From contig CAJPLH010000083.1 of NCBI GenBank assembly GCA_905371275.1, positions 1 through 7,897 on the forward strand: a DNA stretch of 7,897 nucleotides. The letters run 5' to 3'. The notes beneath the pieces are model-generated. The model ran no database searches and was not told where the DNA came from. It worked only from the letters and a program-made list of their open reading frames with translations. How positions within the stretch are numbered: position 1 is the stretch's first letter; every line of letters begins with the position of its first letter. A program made the translations under genes and the position numbers. This DNA comes from Prevotellaceae bacterium (GTDB lineage Bacteria; Bacteroidota; Bacteroidia; Bacteroidales; Bacteroidaceae). Of the stretch, positions 1 to 5,881 are shown in pieces.

Positions 1-66
1 TGCGAAATTACCACTTTCTCGGCGAACTACAAAGATAATGCGCTGAAACTTAATCTCACATCGTGA
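1..66 (+). CDS. Possible 3' end of an unidentified gene (partial)
   Basis: Frame 1 is open from the window edge for 21 codons to a TGA at 64-66 and reads CEITTFSANYKDNALKLNLTS. The other two forward frames stop sooner. The alternating polar/hydrophobic pattern near the end (NALKLNLT) would suit a terminal beta-strand, as in many Bacteroidota outer-membrane or surface proteins, but 21 residues are too few to assign a family. It may equally be a chance open frame. No T-rich terminator follows closely; a small hairpin (CTTTCG, loop GGCT, CGAAAG, 89-104) lies 22 bases downstream. Confidence 0.35.
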   Translation, partial: CEITTFSANYKDNALKLNLTS

Positions 67-416
67 TTGTATGTTGGTGAAAGTGCAACTTTCGGGCTCG
101 AAAGAGGCGGATTGTGCGCTCTGTCGTTGGTGAATGTTGTTCTAGTGGATTGTGGAGGCACTGTTGTCAGAAGTGTCTGCGTATATGTGGGAGTGGCTTT
201 CGCCGTGAAAGAAAAAGGAAAATGGTGTGCACCGCCATCGTGCGCCCCTATAGGTATATGGGGAGATATTGCCCCAAAGAGGGAAAAAATCGCAGAAAAG
301 TGAATGATTTTCTTTTCTCGTATTTGAAATGCTATCTCTACTTGCTAAAATTCTGGATTGCGATGACTTTTGTGTGTTGGCCTCGAAGAATAAGAGAGAA
401 AAGAGTCTATGCGAGG

Positions 417-740
417 GAAATGAGTCTCACGCGTGCGTATCGCGCGCATACCAACAGCGATTTAATTTTTTTGCTGTCACAAGTGTCACACAAGGAGGGA
501 AAAGGTGAAGAAAAAGATGGAGAAACCCAGTAAGAGGAAAGGACGAAAAAAGTGTTTTTCGTTGTTGTGATACGCTGATGTTGAGTGATTGAACCGCTTA
601 TCTGTTAAAATCTATTCCAGATGTGAGTGTAATGTGTTGGAACATAGGAGTATAGGGAATGTCCTGTGACACTTGTGACAGCAAAAGGACAAAAACTCCT
701 GTGATGCGCGTATATGCACGCGCGTGAGAGTGGGTATTTC
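417..740. repeat. Large imperfect inverted repeat, arms ~75 bp
   Basis: Left arm 417-490 and right arm 665-740 are inverted copies with a 174-base spacer. The inner 22 bases are a perfect match (469-490 against the complement of 665-686) and contain TGTCACAAGTGTCACA, itself a direct repeat of TGTCACA at 9-base spacing. Further out, TCTCACGCG (425-433) matches the complement of CGCGTGAGA (721-729), followed by GCGC-rich stretches; GAAAT marks both outer ends. Conservation is strongest at the inner ends, which is unlike a typical transposon terminal repeat. Possible readings are a degenerate MITE or two oppositely oriented protein-binding sites. Confidence 0.8.
505..570 (+). CDS. Possible 21-codon Lys-rich micro-ORF with strong RBS
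   Basis: AAGGAGG (492-498) lies six bases before a GTG (505-507) that opens 21 codons ending at TGA (568-570). The peptide would read (M)KKKMEKPSKRKGRKKCFSLL. A perfect Shine-Dalgarno match is noteworthy because the recognisable genes here have none, and Bacteroidota rely little on this signal. An 8-bp hairpin (543-550 / 555-562, loop AGTG) lies inside its 3' half. The ORF sits between the arms of the large inverted repeat. It has no known family and may be chance; purine-rich DNA readily produces both an AAGGAGG and Lys codons. Confidence 0.15.
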   Translation: MKKKMEKPSKRKGRKKCFSLL

Positions 741-836
741 ACTACTTTTTTACACTTCGTGACGTGCGGATGATGTGTGCTCAATTTCTGTTGCTCAGTT
801 GAGTTTGTTTTTGCATCAGCGGGTGCATCAGAAACA

Positions 837-946
837 ACCCGTCGTTTTGTGGAAAATAACGTGTTGTTTTATAGAAAGTGACGTGTTGTTTTGTGGAAAA
901 CGACGTGTTATTTTATAGAAAATAACGTGTTGTTTTGTGCAAAGTG
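837..946. repeat. 22-bp tandem repeat array, five units
   Basis: Five consecutive 22-base units start at 837, 859, 881, 903 and 925. The common core is ACGTGTTGTTTT followed by GTGGAAAA or ATAGAAAR. Units 1, 3 and 5 carry GTG[G/C]AAA while units 2 and 4 carry ATAGAAA, so the true period may be a 44-base dimer. A strongly degenerate sixth unit may follow (947-968). Twenty-two bases is close to two helical turns, which would put each unit on the same DNA face, as in iterons. The period is not a multiple of three, so the array is not a repeated peptide. Confidence 0.85.
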
Positions 947-1004
947 AGCCGTAGTTTTTAGTCACGTCATCTCAATGCCTTGCATTTTATCTCTTTATCA
1001 AACG

Positions 1005-1053
1005 CCAAAAGGAGATGCCGCAAAAATGAGTTTTGCAACATCTCCTTTGTTGG
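1005..1053 (+). terminator. Long stem-loop, terminator-like
   Basis: CCAAAAGGAGATG (1005-1017) pairs with CATCTCCTTTGTTGG (1039-1053) with a two-base bulge, and an inner stem GCAAAA (1020-1025) / TTTTGC (1031-1036) closes on loop ATGAG. Two small internal bulges (CC and AA) separate the stems. No U-run follows on the plus strand, so a simple intrinsic terminator is not certain; it may work in the other direction or be a dispersed structured repeat. Confidence 0.5.
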
Positions 1054-1088
1054 ACGAATGAGGTGAGCTGTACTGGCGATAGATATTG

Positions 1089-1160
1089 TCCCCAATCGGT
1101 CATTAGACCGTTATAGTGCAGTTCCTTGTGGAAAAGACAACTTCCTAGACCGATTGGGGA
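1089..1160. repeat. 13-bp perfect inverted repeat with nested hairpin
   Basis: TCCCCAATCGGTC (1089-1101) is the exact complement of GACCGATTGGGGA (1148-1160). CGGTC (1097-1101) can also pair locally with GACCG at 1106-1110 across a four-base loop. TAGACCG occurs twice, at 1104-1110 and 1146-1152, exactly 42 bases apart. Removing one 42-base period would leave a continuous 30-base palindrome with loop ATTA. This suggests a short insertion or duplication inside an originally simple hairpin. Confidence 0.75.
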
Positions 1161-1247
1161 TTATAGCGTTTTTAGTGGTTTCTGGAGGGATTTAGTTGGC
1201 TGAGAAGTCTGTTTTGAGCGAAGATTGTAGATTTTTCTTCTTTTTTC

Positions 1248-1278
1248 TTGGACATCTGAGAAGAAAGGATTATCTTTG
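1248..1278 (+). promoter_or_regulatory. Bacteroidota-type promoter
   Basis: TTG at 1248-1250, exactly 20 bases, then TATCTTTG at 1271-1278 fit the Bacteroidota primary-sigma pattern (TTG near -33, TAnnTTTG near -7). Transcription would start at about 1285. The first gene downstream begins at 1575, and a strong terminator lies at 1320-1347, so the promoter drives either a short RNA or a long regulated leader of the nfeD-flotillin unit. Confidence 0.65.
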
Positions 1279-1319
1279 CACCGTGTTTTTCATAGTATTA
1301 GATTTAAGGTTAACAAGGT

Positions 1320-1347
1320 TGGGATACAGTGGTATCCCATTTTTTTT
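1320..1347 (+). terminator. Intrinsic terminator (8-bp stem, 8 T)
   Basis: TGGGATAC (1320-1327), loop AGTG (1328-1331), GTATCCCA (1332-1339), then eight T (1340-1347). This is a textbook Rho-independent terminator on the plus strand. It lies about 35 bases after the predicted start site of the 1248-1278 promoter and about 230 bases before the NfeD-like gene. GGTAT (1331-1335) could alternatively pair with ATACC (1352-1356), which would disrupt the terminator stem, although that alternative stem is short. Confidence 0.75.
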
Positions 1348-1511
1348 GTTTATACCCCAGGCTCGCTTTCTGAAATTCCTCAGAAAATCCTTAGATTTCC
1401 TCCAAAAACACTCTCGCAACACCCCAGAGTTTTACGGCAAAAATATACGTTTTCTCACAATAAAAGCACGATTATACGATTTGATGGAAGAAAATCTCAA
1501 AAATAGCGCGG

Positions 1512-1519
1512 TAAATTTG
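1512..1519 (+). promoter_or_regulatory. Weak candidate -7 element for the NfeD-like gene
   Basis: TAAATTTG matches TAnnTTTG and would start a transcript near 1526, about 50 bases before the 1575 start codon. The nearest upstream TTTG (1480-1483) is 28 bases away instead of about 20, so the -33 element is poorly placed. If real, it would let nfeD-flotillin be expressed independently of the upstream terminator. Confidence 0.3.
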
Positions 1520-1574
1520 GCAAATCGAACAAGAAAGTGTAAATTCGTGGCATCCAAACTTACGTAATCATCAT

Positions 1575-2180
1575 ATGACGAACGAACCTACCCTTTGGGA
1601 ACAATTTCTGCTAGACCCGATGACTTATATTTATTGGGGAGTAGCTATTATATCCAGTCTTGTTTTTACGATTCAAACCCTACTGTTATTTGTGGGCTTT
1701 GATGCCGACGGCAATTTTGATGGGGGAGATGTTTCTTTCGACGTGGATGGCCTCGCACTTGTTTCTGTCAAAACTGTTGCCTGTTTCTTGTTGGGCTTCG
1801 GTTGGTGTGGCGTCATCATCTCGCCTTTCTTTGTGGAAGCTTGGATCACGGCTCTAATCTCTCTGGGCGTGGGAACCCTCTTTATGCTTGGGGCTTGGGT
1901 CTTGCTCAAACAAGTGCTGACACTTTCGCAAGACAATACTTTTCACACCGAGAAAGTGGTGGGCTACACCGCAGATGTCTATCTTCGCATCCCTGCTGAT
2001 ACCCGAAAAAGTGGAAAAATTATGGTGAGCCACGAAGGTTCTATGCACGAATTGCAGGCCTTCAACACCAGTGGAGAAGAAATTCCCACGGGAGCCAAAG
2101 TGCGCGTGGTGGCCACCATCGACGACGCTGCTGTGTTGGTGGAGAAAGTGATAGACACTCCTCAACAGATTGTCGACTAA
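1575..2180 (+). CDS. NfeD/YuaF-like membrane protein with OB-type C-terminal domain
   Basis: 201 residues. Three predicted membrane segments lie at about 19-41, 61-82 and 88-112, followed by a soluble beta-rich domain (about 125-195) containing VVGYTADVYLRIP and IPTGAKVRVVATIDDAAVLVE. That layout and the PTGAKVRVV-like strand fit the NfeD/YuaF family, whose OB-fold domain accompanies flotillin-type SPFH proteins. No ClpP-like protease domain is present, so this is the short NfeD class. Between the first two membrane segments lies an acidic loop (43-58, DADGNFDGGDVSFDVD) that resembles a metal-binding loop. The ATG at 1575 precedes the first membrane segment; no Shine-Dalgarno is visible. The flotillin gene follows 95 bases later on the same strand, which supports a shared membrane role. 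The family call is by pattern, not by search. Confidence 0.75.
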   Translation: MTNEPTLWEQFLLDPMTYIYWGVAIISSLVFTIQTLLLFVGFDADGNFDGGDVSFDVDGLALVSVKTVACFLLGFGWCGVIISPFFVEAWITALISLGVGTLFMLGAWVLLKQVLTLSQDNTFHTEKVVGYTADVYLRIPADTRKSGKIMVSHEGSMHELQAFNTSGEEIPTGAKVRVVATIDDAAVLVEKVIDTPQQIVD

Positions 2181-2214
2181 AGAATTGCGCTAAAAAGAAC
2201 CCCTAAATCCTCTG

Positions 2215-2242
2215 CAGACAACAAGGCGTTAGTGTTTGTCTG
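2215..2242 (+). other. Small inverted repeat in the nfeD-flotillin spacer
   Basis: CAGACAA (2215-2221) and TTGTCTG (2236-2242) are perfect complements around a 14-base loop. No T-run follows, so it does not look like a terminator. It may adjust read-through or RNA stability between the two genes. No good TAnnTTTG promoter is visible in the 95-base spacer, which favours co-transcription. Confidence 0.35.
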
Positions 2243-2275
2243 ATAGCAGTAGTAATACCTAAACATTTATCATCT

Positions 2276-3649
2276 ATGCATCCTTTTCTTTTACCAGTCA
2301 TTGGAGTTTTAGCAGCCTTTATCATTCTTACAGCACTCCTCAATCGTTATCGTCGTTGTCCCTCCGACAAGATTTTGGTCATTTATGGCACAACGTCTAA
2401 TGGTGGTTCTGCAAAATGTGTGCATGGAGGCGGTGCTTTCGTATGGCCCATCGTGCAAGACTACGCTTACCTCAGTCTTACGCCCATCTCCATTGAAGCA
2501 AATCTCACCAACGCTTTGTCGCGTCAAAACATCCGTGTGGACGTGCCTTGCCGTTTCACCGTGGGTATTTCCACCGAAGGCGAATCGATGAACAACGCCG
2601 CAGAGCGTTTGCTCGGACTCACGCCTAACGATATTCAAGAAATGGCGCGCGACATCCTCTTTGGTCAGTTGCGTTTGGTCATTGCCTCTATGTCGATTGA
2701 AGAACTCAACAGCGACCGCGACAAATTCCAAGAGAGCATTATGACCAACGTTGAAATTGAATTGAAGAAAATTGGTCTTAAACTCATCAACGTCAATGTG
2801 ACCGACATCAAAGACGAAAGTGGATACATCGAAGCGTTGGGAAAAGAAGCTGCTGCAAAGGCCATCAACGAAGCCAAAGTAAGCGTGGCCGAGCAAGAAA
2901 AGATTGGTGAAATTGGTCGCGCTGAGGCTCAAAAAGAAACGCGTATTCGCACCTCAGAAGCCAACGCAAAAGCCATTGCCGGTGAAAACGAAGCTAAGGT
3001 GGCTATTGCCAACTCTGAAGCGTTGCGCCGTGAAAAAGAAGCTGAAGCTGGACGCAGAGCTACTGCTGCAGAAAAGGTGGCGCAGGCAAAGGCCTTGGAA
3101 GAAGCTTATTCTGCTGAGCGCGAAGCTGAAATGGCGCGTGCTGAGCGCGAACGTGCTTCTCAACAAGCCAATGTGATTGTGGCACAAGAAGTGGAAAAAC
3201 GCCGCGTGGTGATTGAGGCAGAAGCCGAAGCAGAACAAAAACGTGTGCAAGCGCGTGGTGAAGCTGATGCTATTTTTGCAAAAATGGAAGCTGAAGCGAA
3301 GGGACTTTATGAGATTCTCACTCGTCAAGCGCAAGGTTACGACAAGATGATTCAAGCCGCTGGAGGTGATGCCACAAAGGCTTACACATTGTTACTCCTG
3401 GAAAAACTCCCCGAACTTGTGCGTACTCAAGTAGATGCCATCAAGGGTATCAACATCGACAAGGTGACGGTGTGGGACAATGGCGGTCAGTCTGCTGATG
3501 GCAAAGGAAGTACGGCCAATTTCTTGAGCGGACTGCTCAAATCAGTTCCTCCGCTCTCTGACCTTTTCGAACAAGCGGGAATGAATCTTCCTGAATATCT
3601 CGGAAAACAGAAGCCTGCTGAAGAAGTTGAAGAAGCAGAAGAGGCATAA
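2276..3649 (+). CDS. floT: Flotillin (FloT/YuaG-type SPFH scaffold protein)
   Basis: 457 residues. A single N-terminal hydrophobic segment (about 5-23) anchors the protein. An SPFH/prohibitin-homology domain (about 27-190) follows, with VHGGGAFVWPIVQ, LSLTPISIEA and IGLKLINVNVTDIKDESGYIEALGKE, the last being very typical of flotillins. A long Ala/Glu/Lys/Arg coiled coil (about 190-345) has the flotillin EA/AE repeats. The C-terminal part (346-457) includes an oligomerisation-like helix (TLLLLEKLPELV) and ends in an acidic tail (AEEVEEAEEA). Flotillins form oligomers on the inner face of the cytoplasmic membrane and organise ordered lipid domains, affecting fluidity, secretion and signalling. 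In Bacillus subtilis floT (yuaG) lies next to the NfeD-like yuaF, matching the arrangement here. The ATG is placed directly before the membrane anchor. The gene symbol is by family resemblance. Confidence 0.92.
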   Translation: MHPFLLPVIGVLAAFIILTALLNRYRRCPSDKILVIYGTTSNGGSAKCVHGGGAFVWPIVQDYAYLSLTPISIEANLTNALSRQNIRVDVPCRFTVGISTEGESMNNAAERLLGLTPNDIQEMARDILFGQLRLVIASMSIEELNSDRDKFQESIMTNVEIELKKIGLKLINVNVTDIKDESGYIEALGKEAAAKAINEAKVSVAEQEKIGEIGRAEAQKETRIRTSEANAKAIAGENEAKVAIANSEALRREKEAEAGRRATAAEKVAQAKALEEAYSAEREAEMARAERERASQQANVIVAQEVEKRRVVIEAEAEAEQKRVQARGEADAIFAKMEAEAKGLYEILTRQAQGYDKMIQAAGGDATKAYTLLLLEKLPELVRTQVDAIKGINIDKVTVWDNGGQSADGKGSTANFLSGLLKSVPPLSDLFEQAGMNLPEYLGKQKPAEEVEEAEEA

Positions 3650-3814
3650 TATGATTTTCAAGAAGGGATTCTCCTAGATAATTGCATACTTCTGCTTAAG
3701 GTTGCATTTAGAAATCAGTCTTTAGTGGACGCACCTTTATATAGGATGTCCTGTACTTTCAAAATCGAAGTGCAAAAAAAAGGGCGATGGACGTGTGTTC
3801 GTCGTCCTTACTTG

Positions 3815-3845
3815 TTGATTTATCCGTAGGAAAATTGTACCTTTG
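3815..3845 (+). promoter_or_regulatory. Bacteroidota-type promoter of dnaX
   Basis: TTG at 3815-3817 (preceded by another TTG at 3812-3814), 20 bases, then TACCTTTG at 3838-3845. Transcription would start near 3852, leaving a leader of only about 12 bases before the dnaX ATG at 3864. The spacing is identical to that of the 1248-1278 promoter, which strengthens both calls. It indicates that dnaX is transcribed separately from the flotillin gene 214 bases upstream. Confidence 0.75.
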
Positions 3846-3863
3846 TAGCAAACTTAGCACGTT

Positions 3864-5714
3864 ATGTCAGACTACATTGTTTCGGCTCGCAAATATCGTC
3901 CCACCAATTTCAATAGTGTGGTGGGGCAGAGTGCGCTTACCACAACACTTAAAAACGCGATTGCTACAGGAAAATTGGCGCACGCCTATCTTTTCTGCGG
4001 CCCTCGAGGTGTGGGTAAGACCACTTCGGCACGCATTTTCGCCAAAACCATCAACTGTCTCACACCGAGTGAGGGCGGAGAAGCGTGTGATCATTGCGAA
4101 AGTTGCGTAGCCTTCAATGAAGGTCGCTCCTACAACATTCACGAACTAGATGCTGCTTCCAACAACTCCGTTGACGACATCCGCGAACTCATTGAGCAAG
4201 TGCAGATTCCTCCGCAGGTGGGACGCTACAAAGTGTTTATCATTGACGAGGTGCATATGCTGTCGCAGGCGGCTTTCAATGCTTTTCTCAAAACGTTGGA
4301 AGAACCTCCTGCACACGCCATTTTTATTCTTGCTACTACGGAGAAGCACAAGATTCTTCCCACGATTCTCTCGCGCTGTCAGATTTACGACTTTAACCGT
4401 ATGGAGGTAGGCGACACGGTGCGCCATCTTCAGCACGTGGCGGAGCAAGAGGGCATCCAATATGAAGAAGCTGCACTCAATGTCATTGCTCGAAAGGCTG
4501 ATGGCGGTATGCGCGATGCGTTGTCTATCTTTGACCAAGTGGCATCGTTCACAGGAGGGAATATCACCTACCAAGCCACCATCGACAACCTCAATGTGCT
4601 CGACTATGATTATTATTTCGTGGTGACGGAGCATTTGCTCAAGAGTGAAATCCCTGAGACGATGATGAAACTCAACGAAATCCTGGCGAAGGGTTTTGAA
4701 GGGGGACACTTTATGAGTGGACTTGCATCGCATTTCCGTGATTTGTTGGTGAGTCGTGATGCGCAAACGCTTCCGCTGTTGGAAGTGGCCGAGACGGTGC
4801 GACAACAGTATGCTGCGCAAGCGCAGCGTTGCACTCCGCGCTTTCTCTATCGTGCTTTGAAACTCTGCAACGATTGCGATATGGCTTATCGTGCTGCGCC
4901 CAACAAGCGGTTGCTCGTGGAGTTGACGCTTATTCAAGTGGCGCAGATAATGCAAGAAGATGAAGCTGTGGGTTCTGGGCGTAGCCCTAAAAAGTGCCTC
5001 CTCCCCATCTTCCAGCTCGCACCCACCACTGGGGTGAGTGCGGCTCAGCAACGTCAAGGACAGCCTTCGGGTGCTCCTCAAGTTGCTCCCACTACGACGA
5101 ATAGCCAGGCTACTGCCCCAGCTGCCGTAGCACCTAGACCCATCACTGCGCCTTCTACCTTGGCTCCGACTCGCGGAGTTGCAGGCAACAATAGCGCAGG
5201 AACTTCTGTTCACTCACAGAAACAGTTTATTCAATCGCGTTTGCAAACCGTTTCGCTCACCCATCGTAAGCCTACGGCACCTGTTGGAGGTGCTGCAGCT
5301 GAAGGCGAGACGGCTGTAACTCCGGTTGCTCCTGCAGAAAAACAACACGAAGTTTTCACCCTTGAGCAATTAAGATACTATTGGTTGAGATTTGCCAATG
5401 AACTTCCCCCTCAACAAGGCGCAGAATCAGGACGTCTTAAGATGATTCAACCTCAACTCAAAGAAAATTGTTTGGTTGAAGCGATGGTAGACAATGCTGC
5501 GGCTGCCGAATATCTTCGCAAGGTGGGAACTTCTCTCGCACAATACCTGCGTAGGGCTTTGCGCAATGACGACATAATAGTGAATTTTGTGGTGAATACG
5601 GCTGTGAATACGAAGCCTCGCGCCTTTTCTCCTCGAGAGATTTACCAAGAAATGCTCGGCAAAAACGATGCTTTCAAACAACTTGCTGAGACGTTGCATT
5701 TAGTGGTCTATTAG
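3864..5714 (+). CDS. dnaX: DNA polymerase III subunit gamma/tau
   Basis: 616 residues. This is the AAA+ motor subunit of the clamp loader, which uses ATP to place the sliding clamp on primed DNA; a tau-type C-terminus also links the polymerase and helicase. Motifs in order: YRPTNFNSVVGQ (11-22); Walker A GPRGVGKT (46-53); zinc-module cysteines 65, 75, 78 and 81; Walker B IIDEVHM (126-132); sensor 1 LATTE (156-160); the SRC arginine finger (170-172); and the sensor-2 motif GGMRDAL (214-220). The collar domain runs to about 365. A Pro/Ala/Thr/Gln-rich flexible linker (about 366-495) joins a C-terminal domain (about 497-616, from FTLEQLRYYWLRF) typical of long, tau-like forms. The ATG lies just behind a good promoter. 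A CCTAAAAAG at 4986-4994 recalls the E. coli frameshift region but lacks the first A of the heptamer, so a shortened gamma form is not supported. Confidence 0.96.
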   Translation: MSDYIVSARKYRPTNFNSVVGQSALTTTLKNAIATGKLAHAYLFCGPRGVGKTTSARIFAKTINCLTPSEGGEACDHCESCVAFNEGRSYNIHELDAASNNSVDDIRELIEQVQIPPQVGRYKVFIIDEVHMLSQAAFNAFLKTLEEPPAHAIFILATTEKHKILPTILSRCQIYDFNRMEVGDTVRHLQHVAEQEGIQYEEAALNVIARKADGGMRDALSIFDQVASFTGGNITYQATIDNLNVLDYDYYFVVTEHLLKSEIPETMMKLNEILAKGFEGGHFMSGLASHFRDLLVSRDAQTLPLLEVAETVRQQYAAQAQRCTPRFLYRALKLCNDCDMAYRAAPNKRLLVELTLIQVAQIMQEDEAVGSGRSPKKCLLPIFQLAPTTGVSAAQQRQGQPSGAPQVAPTTTNSQATAPAAVAPRPITAPSTLAPTRGVAGNNSAGTSVHSQKQFIQSRLQTVSLTHRKPTAPVGGAAAEGETAVTPVAPAEKQHEVFTLEQLRYYWLRFANELPPQQGAESGRLKMIQPQLKENCLVEAMVDNAAAAEYLRKVGTSLAQYLRRALRNDDIIVNFVVNTAVNTKPRAFSPREIYQEMLGKNDAFKQLAETLHLVVY

Positions 5715-5733
5715 GGCAGATGCACTTTTGTGC

Positions 5734-5810
5734 TTAGTCCTTAGGCTTGTGTTTAGTTCTTATGCTTGTGTTTTGCTCTTGTGCTTAGGATTTAGTTCCT
5801 ATGCTTAGTG
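5734..5810. repeat. Degenerate 19-bp tandem repeat, four units, after dnaX
   Basis: Units start at 5734, 5753, 5772 (20 bases) and 5792. The typical form is TTAGTTCTTATGCTTGTGT; units two and four are closest to it, and unit three is the most diverged. The array fills most of the 167-base gap between dnaX and slyD. A small GCAC-TTTT-GTGC hairpin (5722-5733) precedes it. No clear intrinsic terminator for dnaX and no clear TAnnTTTG promoter for slyD are visible in this gap. Confidence 0.7.
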
Positions 5811-5881
5811 CATTGCTGAGCCTTTCGTTTTCGGGTTATTTCCCCATTCTTTAGCTACAATTATTCTATTAAATATCCATT

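Larger units (their letters stand above)
67..1574. other. Long structured region without a convincing gene
   Basis: About 1.5 kb separates the possible upstream gene end from the NfeD-like gene. The open frames here (for example 67-303, 114-533 and 1196-1567) have no recognisable domains and are rich in Arg/Lys/Cys or Phe, as expected of chance translations. They also run across inverted repeats or through a promoter and a terminator. The stretch is instead full of repeats and hairpins, listed separately. No tRNA, rRNA, transposase or integrase was seen. It could be an eroded mobile element, a regulatory/structured RNA region, or a protein-binding locus. Confidence 0.7.

Noticed and set aside
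30..37. TATCTTTG promoter-like element on the minus strand near the window start
   Set aside because: No TTG sits about 20 bases upstream on that strand, and no leftward gene can be seen.
114..533. Open frame of 139 codons
   Set aside because: No recognisable domain, high in Arg/Lys/Cys, no good start context, and it runs through the left arm of the inverted repeat; best read as chance.
837..946. CRISPR array
   Set aside because: The 22-base units are contiguous with no unique spacers and no cas genes are nearby.
1089..1160. tRNA or integron attC site
   Set aside because: No cloverleaf with a plausible anticodon arm or CCA end could be drawn, and no integrase or gene cassette is present.
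1196..1567. Open frame of 123 codons with a TTG start preceded by GGAGGG
   Set aside because: It spans both the 1248-1278 promoter and the 1320-1347 terminator, and the translation is Phe/Arg/Lys-rich without any family resemblance.
4986..4994. CCTAAAAAG in dnaX as a programmed -1 frameshift site
   Set aside because: The E. coli heptamer is A AAA AAG; here the first base is T, so the slipped P-site codon would be UAA. No strong downstream stem was identified.
4146..5213. Long antisense open frame of 355 codons inside dnaX
   Set aside because: dnaX on the plus strand has every expected motif; the antisense product is Arg/His/Ser-rich and a shadow of dnaX codon use.
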